DNA from: Candidatus Bathyarchaeota archaeon
Lineage (GTDB): Archaea; Thermoproteota; Bathyarchaeia; Bathyarchaeales; Bathycorpusculaceae
DNA: 64,000 bases
Direction: 5' to 3'
Assembly: GCA_026414485.1 (NCBI GenBank)
Contig: JAOAIX010000001.1
Span: 27,502-91,501, forward strand
Of the stretch, positions 1-9,176 are shown in pieces. The notes under the pieces were generated by a model. It was not told where the DNA came from. It saw only the letters and a list, made by a program, of their open reading frames with translations, and searched no databases. How positions within the stretch are numbered: the stretch's first letter is position 1; every line of letters begins with the position of its first letter. A program made the translations under genes and the position numbers.

Positions 1-40
1 TATACCCCCTGTATAGTGACTGTTTCAGAGGCTCGCTGTT

Positions 41-1639
41 ATGAGCGAAGAAATAATAGGACACGGCACATGGTATGACATGATGGCCCAGAAAGTCATC
101 CAACGGGAAAAGAAACTGGGCAGAAATCTAAGTTTAATCAGGACTGAAATGGGGTTAGGCGCTTCAGGGTTCCCCCACATCGGCAGCCTCGGCGACGCAG
201 CCCGCTCCTACGCAGTTACCCTAGCCCTCAGAAGTATGGGCTTCAACTCGGAGCTGGTAGCGTACTGCGACGACAAAGACGGTTTACGCAAGGTTCCCGC
301 AGGCTTACCTAAATCGCTGGAGAAGTATCTGGGTTTTCCGGTTTCCAGTATACCTGACCCTTTTGGGTGCCACGAAAGCTTCGGCAAGCACATGAGCTCG
401 CTTCTGCTGGACGCTTTAGACAAGTGTGGCATAGAGTACCGCTACATGTCCGCCAAAGAGGTTTACGATAAAGGCTTAATGCTCAACGAAATCCGCACAA
501 TCCTGCTCAACGCAAAGAAAGTGGGCGAAATAGTCAAAGAAGAAGTAGGCCAAGAGAGGTACACCGAGGTTTTACCATTTTTCCCTGTTTGCGAAAAGTG
601 CGGTCGCATCTACACCACCAAGTCGGTTTCCTTCGAACCCAAAACCGACAAAGTCCTCTACGCATGTGAAGGTTTAACCATCAGAAACAAACCGATCGAA
701 GGCTGTGGTCACAGAGGCGAAGCCGACATAGCCCACGGCTCAGGCAAACTAAGTTGGAAGAGTGAATTTGCAGCACGCTGGAAAGCTTTTGACATCAGGT
801 TTGAAGCCTACGGCAAAGACATTGCCGATTCTGTCCGTGTTAACGACCGTATATGCCGCGAAGTTCTGTGTTATGAACCCCCCTCACACGCAAAATACGA
901 AATGTTCCTCGACAAAAGCGGAAAGAAAATCTCCAAATCCGCAGGTAACGTTTTCACACCACAAGTCTGGTTCAAATACGGCTCCCCTCAATCACTGCTA
1001 CTGCTCATGCTAAAACGATTCGTAGGCACCCGCACCTTGGATGTCTCAGACATCCCATCATACATGAACGAACTAGACGCCCTAGAGGACATTTACTTCG
1101 GAAAAAAAGCAGTTCAAGACAAAAAAGAACTGACAAGACTACGAGGTCTATATCTCTACTGCTGGGTCATGAAACCACCTACCAAACCCAGCACCCACGT
1201 TCCCTACAATTTGCTGGCTTTTCTGGCGAAGATGGCGCCCAAAGACTGCGCTGAATCCTTCATCACAGAGAAACTGCAAAGCTACGGCTACCTCCAGAAG
1301 AGTCAACCCATAGATTCGGACTTGAAAAAACGCGTCGAATACGCATTCAACTGGATAACTGACTTTGAAGAAATCAAAGAAACCACCACAACTCTCACAG
1401 CGGAGGAGAAAAAAGCAATCGAAGCTTTAATTACAGTTTTAGAAACTGAAGAAAACCCAGACAAAATCCAAAACGCAATATTCAACGCTGCAAAGGATAA
1501 CAATCTTAAACCAGCTGCCCTCTTCAAAACTCTCTACAGCATCCTGCTAGGTGCGCCGCAAGGCCCACGCCTAGGTCCATACGTGCTGGCAATGGGTCGA
1601 CAAAACGTAATAGCAGCATTGAAACGGGCCTTGTCTTAA
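41..1639 (+). CDS. lysS: Lysyl-tRNA synthetase, class I
   Basis: Charges tRNA-Lys with lysine in the cytoplasm. The 532-residue protein has the class I signatures: a HIGH-type motif (PHIGS, about residues 45-49) and a KMSKS-type motif (KISKS, about 295-299). A Cys-rich zinc-binding part lies between them (CEKCG near 182, then a CEG and CGHRGE stretch). This is the class I LysRS of most archaea, not the class II enzyme of bacteria and eukaryotes. It appears to be a single-gene unit; the next gene is convergent. The ATG start is the first plausible one and gives the usual family length. The left edge of the window leaves only 40 bases of upstream sequence. Confidence 0.96.
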   Translation: MSEEIIGHGTWYDMMAQKVIQREKKLGRNLSLIRTEMGLGASGFPHIGSLGDAARSYAVTLALRSMGFNSELVAYCDDKDGLRKVPAGLPKSLEKYLGFPVSSIPDPFGCHESFGKHMSSLLLDALDKCGIEYRYMSAKEVYDKGLMLNEIRTILLNAKKVGEIVKEEVGQERYTEVLPFFPVCEKCGRIYTTKSVSFEPKTDKVLYACEGLTIRNKPIEGCGHRGEADIAHGSGKLSWKSEFAARWKAFDIRFEAYGKDIADSVRVNDRICREVLCYEPPSHAKYEMFLDKSGKKISKSAGNVFTPQVWFKYGSPQSLLLLMLKRFVGTRTLDVSDIPSYMNELDALEDIYFGKKAVQDKKELTRLRGLYLYCWVMKPPTKPSTHVPYNLLAFLAKMAPKDCAESFITEKLQSYGYLQKSQPIDSDLKKRVEYAFNWITDFEEIKETTTTLTAEEKKAIEALITVLETEENPDKIQNAIFNAAKDNNLKPAALFKTLYSILLGAPQGPRLGPYVLAMGRQNVIAALKRALS

Positions 1640-1746
1640 GTCCACTTTTCTCCACTTCCCTTTTTAATTTAACTTTTCAAAAGGCACCCTGTTACCACTA
1701 TCAAAATTTAAAATAAAAAAAGGTGGATTAAGGCTTAGAAAGCGCC

Positions 1747-2301
1747 CTAATTTAGCTGGTTTCCGCAGTGAGGACAGAACTTCACGTTCTCGTTAACGAC
1801 ACGTCCACATTTGGGGCAAATTCTTGTTATGTTCTGTGGTCCGCTTGGCGGTGCATATTGTGGCGGTGGAGCATATGGCTGCTGTGGAGCATAACCGTAT
1901 GGTTGCCCCGCAACAGGTATTGGCTTATAAACCAAGGCTAATATGCCACCTATGAACGCTAACAGCCCGCCTACTCCAATGATGGAGAAGACCAGAATCA
2001 ACGCGCCCCATTTCGTGTGCTCCATCGGATTTGAATTCAGTTTCACAGCGAAAGCCATGATGAGTATAGACGTTATGAGCATCCATACGCCCAAACCCAC
2101 CAACGTAGTCCAGCCCCAGCCAAACATGCCCAAGTCAATGCCGTAGTAATAGCCATAATAGTCTGAATAGGAACTTAACGCCATATAAGCCATGATGCCG
2201 AAGGCTAAAAACGCTAACGAAGCAAGCAAACCAATTATCCCGCCGAGCAATGAAAGCACATACGCAGCTGTTGGTTTATTTTGAACTTGTTGATACACCA
2301 T
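1747..2301 (-). CDS. Small membrane protein with C-terminal zinc ribbon
   Basis: Function unknown. The 184-residue protein has three hydrophobic segments (about 12-40, 58-82 and 95-120). A Pro/Tyr/Gln-rich linker (125-155) follows, and a C-terminal zinc ribbon of two CxxC pairs (CPKCG and CPHCG). Archaea carry many membrane proteins of this build, with a cytosolic zinc ribbon on a flexible Pro-rich tail; their roles are not known. A good ribosome binding site (GAGAGGGA) precedes the ATG, and a TATA-like TTTTATATC lies near 2345-2354. It resembles the small Pro-tailed membrane protein at 38237-38677 in general architecture, though not clearly in sequence. Confidence 0.8.
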   Translation of the reverse strand: MVYQQVQNKPTAAYVLSLLGGIIGLLASLAFLAFGIMAYMALSSYSDYYGYYYGIDLGMFGWGWTTLVGLGVWMLITSILIMAFAVKLNSNPMEHTKWGALILVFSIIGVGGLLAFIGGILALVYKPIPVAGQPYGYAPQQPYAPPPQYAPPSGPQNITRICPKCGRVVNENVKFCPHCGNQLN

Positions 2302-2522
2302 TTCAAATTTCCCTCTCTATAGCTTAACATCTCTATTAGAAATTGATATAAAAGATTTGTCACATAAACCCTGCAAAGACCAGACTAGCAACAAGCAGCA
2401 ACAAAAATGAAACTGTTTAGGCGCTTAATCTTGATTTTATCGATTTGTTTTTTTAGGTTTGAACTTCTAAGTTTTAATAGGACCCCTGCGATTTTGTCTA
2501 AAAGAAAACAGAGTTGCTGGTT

Positions 2523-2601
2523 GGGCTCGTAGTCTAGTACGGATTATGACACCGGCCTGCGGAGCCGGAGGCCCTGGGTTCAAATCCCAGCGGGCCCGCC
2601 A
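2523..2601 (+). tRNA. tRNA-Arg (anticodon GCG), CCA encoded
   Basis: A full cloverleaf can be drawn. The 7-bp acceptor is GGGCUCG with CGGGCCC (one G-U pair). The anticodon stem is CCGGC/GCCGG around the loop CUGCGGA, giving anticodon GCG at 2559-2561, which reads CGC and CGU. The T arm is CUGGG-UUCAAAU-CCCAG. Discriminator G is at 2598, and CCA is encoded at 2599-2601. No intron is seen. Confidence 0.95.
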
Positions 2602-2847
2602 CTTTTAAAAGTAATCTTCGCGGACACATTTGGTGTAACTCTTTAAATTGACATGGTAGTTGATAAAAAATTATGGAGTTTATGAACTGTGACGGAATGT
2701 AAATTCTATCAAAACCCCTTTTACTCATAAAATCAGATTCAAAAATGAAGACTCTTTAGTTAGAAATCTTAAATTATAAATTATAAAAAAGCAGTCTTAG
2801 AAAAGACGTGAATTACATTTTTTAAAATATTCAAAACATTTTTAATT

Positions 2848-3852
2848 ATGATTTTAACTACTTTTTCTGTGTTTAATATGCCTCAAAAAGTAGCCAAAAA
2901 GGCTTCAACTTTTCGAATTCGCTTGCAAGACATTGGAACGTTACTAGGAGCAGATTACTCTATTGCTTGGGCAATAAACAATAACAGCCAAATTGTTGGA
3001 GCCTCTGGAGGTCGTGCGTTTTTATGGTCTGCTGAAGACGGTATGGTTGACATCGGAACATTACCCGGAGTCACGTCTGCTATAGCTATGGGCATAAATA
3101 ACAGGGGTGAAATAGTTGGCTCATCTGGTGGACATGCATTTCTTTGGACAGCCAAAGGTGGTATGGTGGAACTTGGTGTTCCCTACGGCTCCACATCCAG
3201 CAATGCCACCAGTATCAATGATAAAGGAGAGGTTGTCGGCTACTATAGAGTTGATGGACTCCAACGCTCGTTTATGTGGTCACCTAAGGATGGTGCTACC
3301 GACATTGGAACACTACCAGGAGAAACCATGTGTTATGCTGCAAATATTAATGACAAAGGTGAAGTAACAGGTTCTACTCATTCTACCAGTTTTCCGTTTG
3401 GACGAGCCTTTTTATGGTCAGCAAAACATGGGATGAGGGAAATCGGGATCCTTCCTGGAACAACAACAAGTGTCGGTCTCGGCATTAACAATAAGGGTCA
3501 AGTTGCCGGAATCTCTTCTGCAAAGCCTTTATCCTCAGGGAATGCCTTTATGTGGTCTGCCAAAAACGGCATGGTCGATTTAGGCGTTCAAGAAGGTGCA
3601 ATTTTTAGCGCTGCAAGAAGCATTAATGAAAAGGGACAAATTGTTGGGCACTCTGCTTACGGGAGTACCAAAACACAGCGTGCGTTTTTGTGGACCAGCG
3701 AAAAAGGATTCGTGGAATTGCCAGGATTGCCAAACTCAATGTCCAGTTATGCTTATGCTATCAACAATAAAGGACAAGCGACCGGGGCGTCACAAATTAT
3801 CCTCCCCACAGGTGGAATAACCACTCACGCAGTCATGTGGACCACGCAATAA
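2848..3852 (+). CDS. HAF-repeat protein, predicted seven-bladed beta-propeller
   Basis: Made almost wholly of seven tandem units of about 40-46 residues, each following the pattern D-I-G-T-L-P-G, then I-N-N-x-G-x-V-G, then A-F-L-W-S-A-x-x-G-M. This is the HAF repeat (named for the His/Ala/Phe core), usually annotated as a probable extracellular repeat in bacteria. Seven such units would close a seven-bladed propeller. Unlike most family members it has no convincing signal peptide from either the ATG at 2848 or the ATG at 2878. A TATA-like tract near 2817-2829 would place the transcript start close to 2850, which favours the second ATG. The gene sits alone next to a tRNA in an AT-rich stretch. 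Role unknown; ligand binding or protein scaffolding is a guess. Confidence 0.85.
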   Translation: MILTTFSVFNMPQKVAKKASTFRIRLQDIGTLLGADYSIAWAINNNSQIVGASGGRAFLWSAEDGMVDIGTLPGVTSAIAMGINNRGEIVGSSGGHAFLWTAKGGMVELGVPYGSTSSNATSINDKGEVVGYYRVDGLQRSFMWSPKDGATDIGTLPGETMCYAANINDKGEVTGSTHSTSFPFGRAFLWSAKHGMREIGILPGTTTSVGLGINNKGQVAGISSAKPLSSGNAFMWSAKNGMVDLGVQEGAIFSAARSINEKGQIVGHSAYGSTKTQRAFLWTSEKGFVELPGLPNSMSSYAYAINNKGQATGASQIILPTGGITTHAVMWTTQ

Positions 3853-4091
3853 ACCTTAATTTTCAATCTTCAATTAAGACGCTAAAACTACCAAAATACG
3901 CGGGTTTGCCTTCGCTAACTCAAAGAAGCAAGAAAACTGTTTCTCCTTGAAACCTAACGTACCCACCATAACAGCATTACCCATAGCCGGCCACATAGGG
4001 TACTTTCGACTTTTCCTTTCTGACGTTAAGCCTAGGGTAATTCTTAAATCACTTCAAAACCCCTATTACTCAGCTTTTATGAGGCTACCTT

Positions 4092-5342
4092 ATGGCAACG
4101 GATCATACCCCTCTGGCGGTGGCGCAAGCCCAACTTAACCTCGCCGCAAAAAAGTTGAATTTAGATCCTAGAATTCACAAGATCCTAAGTGAACCCAAAC
4201 GTTCCATAATAGTCAGCGTCGACATCAAGTTAGATAACTGCTCCGTGGGCGTTTTTCGGGGCATACGTGTCCAACACTGGGACGTGCGGGGACCTTTCAA
4301 AGGCGGAATCCGCTATTATCCAAACATCACCATGGATGAGGTGACGGCGTTGGCTATGTTGATGACTTGGAAATGCGCCATAGCCGACATACCATATGGA
4401 GGAGCCAAAGGCGGAGTCTGTGTAGACACAAAAAAATTAAGCAAAGGCGAACTAGAAAGACTCACCCGCCGCTATATCAGTCTAATTGTTGACTACCTCG
4501 GCCCACACCGTGACATCCCCGCACCTGATATGTACACAGACGCACAGACAATGGCATGGATAATGGACACCTACAGCCAGCTTAAAGGCTACAGTGTACC
4601 TGAATGCGTCACAGGCAAACCCGTAGAAATCGGTGGTTCAGAGGGTAGAACCGAAGCCACAGGCAAGGGCGTAATTCACTGCGTAAAAGAAGCAGCTTCA
4701 AAAATTGGCTTAAAACTGAAAGGGGCAAAAGTAGCTATCCAAGGGTTTGGCAACGTCGGCTTCCACGCAGCACAATTAGCACATGAACAGGGCTGCAAAA
4801 TCGTAGCTATCAGCGACTCTGTAGGCGGAGTTTACTCTTCTCAAGGCTTGGATCCTCAAGCTGTTTTAGTACATAAAGAAAAAACCGGCTCAGTCCAGAA
4901 CTTTAACGGCGCCACAAACATCACAAACGAGGAACTGCTCGAAACCAACTGTGACATACTCATACCCGCCGCACTTCAAAACCAGATAACCAGAAAAAAC
5001 GCAGATAAAATCCAAGCCCGCATGATCGCAGAAGCCGCCAACGGACCAACCACTCCTGAAGCAGACAAAATCCTCTCTGAAAGAGACATATGCCTAATTC
5101 CCGACATCCTCGCCAACAGCGGCGGCGTGATTGTAAGCTACTTTGAATGGGTACAAAACCTCACCCGCGAACACTGGACACTAGAAGAGGTAAACAAGAA
5201 ACTGGAAGCCAAAATGACCAAGGCATTCAACGACGTTTACCTCATCACCCAAAAAGAAGAAAGTGACATGCGCACCGCCGCCCTCACGCTCGGAGTGGGT
5301 AGAGTGGCTGATGCCATAAAAACACTAGGACTGTGGCCATGA
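4092..5342 (+). CDS. gdhA: Glutamate dehydrogenase
   Basis: Interconverts glutamate and 2-oxoglutarate plus ammonia, linking nitrogen and carbon metabolism. The 416 residues match the hexameric Glu/Leu/Phe/Val dehydrogenase family. The dimerisation and substrate domain has the lysine motif PYGGAKGGV (about 100-108). The Rossmann domain has GFGNVG (about 219-224), with an Asp (AISDS) at the end of the second strand, which leans towards NAD rather than NADP; cofactor choice is not certain. The start is supported by GAGG 7 bases upstream of the ATG. It appears to be a single-gene unit. Leucine or phenylalanine dehydrogenase is less likely given the close match to archaeal GDH. Confidence 0.95.
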   Translation: MATDHTPLAVAQAQLNLAAKKLNLDPRIHKILSEPKRSIIVSVDIKLDNCSVGVFRGIRVQHWDVRGPFKGGIRYYPNITMDEVTALAMLMTWKCAIADIPYGGAKGGVCVDTKKLSKGELERLTRRYISLIVDYLGPHRDIPAPDMYTDAQTMAWIMDTYSQLKGYSVPECVTGKPVEIGGSEGRTEATGKGVIHCVKEAASKIGLKLKGAKVAIQGFGNVGFHAAQLAHEQGCKIVAISDSVGGVYSSQGLDPQAVLVHKEKTGSVQNFNGATNITNEELLETNCDILIPAALQNQITRKNADKIQARMIAEAANGPTTPEADKILSERDICLIPDILANSGGVIVSYFEWVQNLTREHWTLEEVNKKLEAKMTKAFNDVYLITQKEESDMRTAALTLGVGRVADAIKTLGLWP

Positions 5343-5547
5343 CACAACCTAAATAATTGCCGCAAAAATCTAAAATTACGGTACTATTTCTCTGCAGTTT
5401 TTGTTTAAGTGCACCTTTCTTATTGTTAAACAGAAAAATAAACATCCAAATTGCCTTAGTATACATGTACCTCCGCGCCTAGTATAGTCAAAAACAACAA
5501 AAGAGAATAAGACGTCTAGACGCCGTTTTGCCGTGTTCAGAGTAACC

Positions 5548-5558
5548 AAATACTTTTA
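5548..5558 (+). promoter_or_regulatory. Candidate TATA element for the GINS-mcm operon
   Basis: The A/T-rich AAATACTTTTA lies about 66 bases before the proposed GINS start. It would place transcription start near 5580, with a leader of some 35 bases containing the binding site GAGGGAG at 5602-5608. The match is weak and rests on spacing. Confidence 0.4.
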
Positions 5559-5613
5559 ACAGTTATTCACATACTCTTCAACTCCACAACAGCATATATC
5601 TGAGGGAGAGTAA

Positions 5614-6177
5614 ACGCCAACACCCAAACTTGCAAACCTCGACTTCCAATTCGAAAACTCAACAGTAAAAGTCATAGCCAACAAAAACCACCCGCAAATT
5701 AACCTTGCAGGCTTAACAATTGGGCCATTCCAAGAAGGCAACGAATACGACCTCTACTACTGGGTAGCCAAAGAACTCTTAGACACAGGAATAGTGCACT
5801 TCCGACAAGAAGACATCTTAGATGCAACTAAACTCTACAAAATCCAGTGGAAAGAACGAGTACAAATCGCAGGGCAAATCAGTGAACTGCCTGAAGATTT
5901 CTACCCGCAACTCCGAAGATACCTCCAAACAGCAAAAACCCAAATCACCAAACAACCCGATCCAGCCAAAGTCCAAGACTACCAAAAAATCAAGCAGACC
6001 GCAAATGACATCGTCAATTCCCGACTCAAAAAAATCGTCACTCTCTCTTCAGGACCCACCCACATTGACCAAATAATAAAAAAACTTACACCTGAAGAAA
6101 AACAAATCTTCAACCAACTCGCAAAGATCATTCACGACTGGAGAAGCCGCATCCTTAACCATGAAACCGAGGAATAA
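5614..6177 (+). CDS. GINS replication factor subunit (Gins23 type), apparent ACG start
   Basis: A GINS subunit binds MCM and Cdc45/GAN to form the replicative helicase complex. It lies 5 bases before mcm, as gins23 does in Crenarchaeota, which is the reason for the Gins23 call. The only usual start in frame is GTG at 5794, which would give 127 residues. The frame, however, stays open and clearly coding for 60 codons upstream, with GINS-like sequence (strand-rich N-terminal part, then DLYYWVAKELLD). It ends at TAA 5611-5613. Directly after that TAA is ACG at 5614, preceded by GAGGGAG with 5-base spacing. Starting there gives 187 residues, close to the other GINS in this window (181). No ATG, GTG or TTG occurs in this extension. 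Either ACG is the initiator or the base is a mutation or assembly error. Confidence 0.8.
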   Translation, partial: TPTPKLANLDFQFENSTVKVIANKNHPQINLAGLTIGPFQEGNEYDLYYWVAKELLDTGIVHFRQEDILDATKLYKIQWKERVQIAGQISELPEDFYPQLRRYLQTAKTQITKQPDPAKVQDYQKIKQTANDIVNSRLKKIVTLSSGPTHIDQIIKKLTPEEKQIFNQLAKIIHDWRSRILNHETEE

Positions 6178-6182
6178 AAAAT

Positions 6183-8219
6183 ATGGCGCGAAAGCAAGAA
6201 ACCATAGACCCTCAAGAACGCTTCTTAGACTTCTTCAAAAAAGAAAGGTACCGCCAAAAAATCAGCCAAATGGCCATACAAGGTAAAGAATCCATAACAG
6301 TAGAATTCGAAGACCTCTTCGCGTTCGACCAGACCCTCGCCGAAGCCCTATTAGACAAACCTGAACAGTTTCTTCAATACGCAAACAACGCCGCTTACGC
6401 CCAACTCGGAATTGAAGACAGCGAATACGCCCAAAAAATCGACAAAGTCACAGTCCGCATAACTAAACTCCTCGGACACGAACAACTCCGCAAACTCGGC
6501 AGCAAACAAATGGGCAAACTCGTCATGATAGAAGCCATAGTTGTCCGAGCCACACCCGTCAGACCAATGGTCATGAGAGCAGCATTCAAATGTAAACGAT
6601 GCGGCACCATAAACCAAGTCGAACAAAAAGGCCAATTTCTCAAAGCACCAACCGTCTGCGCAGGACCAGACTGCGGAAAAGACGGCCCCTTCGACTTTGT
6701 ACAGGAAGAATCCACGTTTATAGACAGCCAAGACCTCAGACTCCAAGAACGCCCAGAAGACCTGCCACCAGGCCAGTTACCCCGCACCCTCGCTGCAAAA
6801 CTTGTCGGCGAAGACGTCGTCGACGTCGCCAGACCAGGAGACCACGTCTCCATAGTCGGCATAGTCCAAGCATTCGCACCCTCAAAACCCGGCATCGGCA
6901 AACTCCGCACCTTCGTTTTACAACTCGACGCCAACAGCGTCGAAGTTTTAGGCAAAGAACCAGAAACCTCCCCCCCAACACCGGAAGAGCAAGAAAAAAT
7001 ATTCGCGCTCGCCAAAGACCCACAAGTCCACCGTAAACTCACAAACTCAATCGCGCCATCAATATATGGCTACGACCACATCAAAGAAGCCATACTCTAC
7101 CTGCTCTTCGGAGGCGTCTCCAAAACCCTTCCAGACGTCAACGTCAGAGGCGAAATGAACGCCCTCCTCATCGGCGACCCAGGCACAGCAAAATCACAAC
7201 TCCTACAATACGTCGCACGTATAGCCCCACGAGGACTCTACACCTCAGGTAGAGGAACAACAGCCGCTGGCCTCACAGCCGCAGTCATAAGAGAAAAAGG
7301 CGGCTCCATGAGTCTTGAGGCAGGAGCACTCGTGCTAGCCGACAAAGGAATCGCCTGCATCGACGAGATGGATAAAATGCGCCCAGAAGACCGCGTTGCC
7401 ATACACGAAGCCATGGAACAGCACACAGTCTCCGTAGCTAAAGGCGGCATCGTCGCCACCTTAAACGCACGCACCGCCGTCCTAGCAGCAGCAAACCCTG
7501 CACTGGGCAGATACGAACCCCACCGGACAGTCGCCGAAAACATCAGCTTACCCGTTACTATCCTTTCCAGATTCGACATAATTTTTGTACTGCGAGACGT
7601 TCCAAACAAAGACGCCGACGGCAAAATGTCACAACACATCCTAGAGATCCACAGACGCGGCAGAACCCCTGTAGAAGCACCTGTGGACGCCGAACTGCTA
7701 CGTAAGTATATAAGCTACGCCAAAACAATCCAGCCTGAACTTAGCGACGATGCCCTCAACAAGCTTCGAGACTTCTATTTAGCCATGCGCGCCGCCAGCG
7801 AATCCGAAGGTTCACCAGTAGCTATAACGGCTCGCCAACTTGAGTCTTTAGTTCGAGTCGCGGAAGCCAGAGCGCGGGCAGCGCTGCGCAAAGAAGTCAC
7901 TGGCGAAGATGCAGACGCCGCAATAGCCTTGATGAAACGGTCGCTAGAAGAAGTAGGCATAGACATGTCGTCGTACAAGATGGACATCGACATTATCATG
8001 ACCGGCAAACCGAAAAGCGTCCGAGACAAGCTTCAACTTGTTCTGTCAACAGTTATAGCCATGGAAAAAGAAACAGGCACAGTTGAACGAGACGCCCTAG
8101 TTACAGAGTTAGAGGAGAAACATAAACTGTCCAGAGCAGAAATCGAACGCATGATAGGGCAGCTTCTAAAAGAAGGCACACTTTATGAACCTGGAGAGGG
8201 ACGACTAAAGAAAACCTAA
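6183..8219 (+). CDS. mcm: Replicative DNA helicase MCM
   Basis: An ATP-driven 3'-5' helicase that unwinds DNA at the fork as a hexamer. The N-terminal domain carries a zinc site (CKRC near 139, then a second Cys pair about 27 residues on) and the OB fold. The AAA+ domain has Walker A GDPGTAKS (about 331-338), Walker B CIDEMD (about 392-397) and arginine finger SRFD (about 462). A winged-helix tail follows from about 600. The 678 residues are normal for archaeal MCM. It starts 5 bases after the GINS stop, so the two are almost certainly cotranscribed. No intein is present. Confidence 0.98.
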   Translation: MARKQETIDPQERFLDFFKKERYRQKISQMAIQGKESITVEFEDLFAFDQTLAEALLDKPEQFLQYANNAAYAQLGIEDSEYAQKIDKVTVRITKLLGHEQLRKLGSKQMGKLVMIEAIVVRATPVRPMVMRAAFKCKRCGTINQVEQKGQFLKAPTVCAGPDCGKDGPFDFVQEESTFIDSQDLRLQERPEDLPPGQLPRTLAAKLVGEDVVDVARPGDHVSIVGIVQAFAPSKPGIGKLRTFVLQLDANSVEVLGKEPETSPPTPEEQEKIFALAKDPQVHRKLTNSIAPSIYGYDHIKEAILYLLFGGVSKTLPDVNVRGEMNALLIGDPGTAKSQLLQYVARIAPRGLYTSGRGTTAAGLTAAVIREKGGSMSLEAGALVLADKGIACIDEMDKMRPEDRVAIHEAMEQHTVSVAKGGIVATLNARTAVLAAANPALGRYEPHRTVAENISLPVTILSRFDIIFVLRDVPNKDADGKMSQHILEIHRRGRTPVEAPVDAELLRKYISYAKTIQPELSDDALNKLRDFYLAMRAASESEGSPVAITARQLESLVRVAEARARAALRKEVTGEDADAAIALMKRSLEEVGIDMSSYKMDIDIIMTGKPKSVRDKLQLVLSTVIAMEKETGTVERDALVTELEEKHKLSRAEIERMIGQLLKEGTLYEPGEGRLKKT

Positions 8220-8402
8220 CCTTTAGGGTTTAAATCAAAGAGTAGTGACGACTACTCAAGTTATTGAAACCCCAAAAAGAGAAATCTCTTCTATACTTCA
8301 ATTTACTTTGAAAATCAAAATTGCGGTTACTGCTTCCCTTTTCGGTGACTGTAAAGCAACAACATAACAAGCAGTGAAAATAATAGAGGGCGCAGTTATA
8401 AC

Positions 8403-9176
8403 CTAAGAAATATAGGTTGTTTTCTTGTCTTCTTCTTTGCGGATTTCCTCAGCCTGTAAAACTCTCTGCTGCTCAATTTTCTGCAAACGCGCCATCATCT
8501 TTTCTGCTTTCGCTATGTCCTCATCCAGACCTTTTAGATCCAACTCAACGTTAAACATTGCGCATAAAACCTCTAGAACACTTTTTGCAGAAAGCGGATC
8601 AGGTAAATAACCCCGTGTCTCCCCCAGCAGGCAGAGTGCATTAATTTTTTGGAAGCGAGCTAAACCCAAAATCAACCCTGCGGTTCCCACTATTGGGCTT
8701 CCAGAAGGACTCAACGTGGCGCCTGCACGCAAGGCTTTGTCAAGAATTTCCTGGTTTGTACCTGCAACTATCACTTTTGGTTTATCTTTGATTTCCATGC
8801 GGTATCCGCCGATGGTGACGATTGTTTGCACGTTATGCTTCTTGCTGTATTCAACCATGCAGTCAGCAATTTCATATTGCCCTTCGATGGTTTGGCTTTG
8901 GCTGTCCCCTGTGAATAACAACAGATCATTCGCGCCGCCAGTGTTCTTTGCGTAGTAAAACGTTCCACGTAGTAATCTAACTTTGCCCTTTTTGTTGACA
9001 AGCACAAAATATGGAAAATGTGGCGAATAAAGATACCCAACTTTCTGAGCTTTAAGCCGCTTTATAAGGTAGCGGATTGCTATTTTGCCAACTAAACCTA
9101 AACCTGGTAAACCCTCTATGAGAACAGGGTTATTCGCTTGGATTTTGTTGATTTCTTTAACGTACGTTTCCTTCAT
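8403..9176 (-). CDS. PAC2 family protein, proteasome assembly chaperone-like
   Basis: The 257-residue protein belongs to the PAC2 family, whose archaeal members (PbaB type) bind 20S proteasome alpha subunits or act as ATP-independent chaperones. N-terminal signature: VLIEGLPGLGLVGKIA (about 19-34). The middle carries TIGGY and GETRGYLPDP motifs. The C-terminal 40 residues are charged and predicted coiled coil. It is the last gene of the L44e, S27e, aIF2-alpha, Nop10, PAC2 operon, a layout conserved in many archaea. Its ATG overlaps the Nop10 stop (ATGA), implying translational coupling. Confidence 0.9.
   Translation of the reverse strand: MKETYVKEINKIQANNPVLIEGLPGLGLVGKIAIRYLIKRLKAQKVGYLYSPHFPYFVLVNKKGKVRLLRGTFYYAKNTGGANDLLLFTGDSQSQTIEGQYEIADCMVEYSKKHNVQTIVTIGGYRMEIKDKPKVIVAGTNQEILDKALRAGATLSPSGSPIVGTAGLILGLARFQKINALCLLGETRGYLPDPLSAKSVLEVLCAMFNVELDLKGLDEDIAKAEKMMARLQKIEQQRVLQAEEIRKEEDKKTTYIS

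Noticed and set aside
2602-2847. tRNA-linked attachment site after tRNA-Arg
   Set aside because: No second copy of the tRNA 3' end and no integrase gene were found within reach.
3947-4138. Possible 63-codon gene before gdhA
   Set aside because: It overlaps the well-supported gdhA start in another frame and has no binding site or recognisable sequence.
5511-5524. Palindromic AGACGTCTAGACG upstream of the GINS gene
   Set aside because: Short, overlapping restriction-like palindromes upstream of the likely TATA; could be chance and no second copy was noticed.
5794-6177. GINS starting at GTG 5794 as a complete 127-residue protein
   Set aside because: It would cut off a conserved N-terminal part that is plainly coded upstream, and no binding site precedes the GTG.
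6395-7042. Long open frame (215 codons) on the minus strand inside mcm
   Set aside because: It is antisense to the MCM N-terminal domain, its residues show no family pattern, and the open frame comes from the codon bias of mcm.
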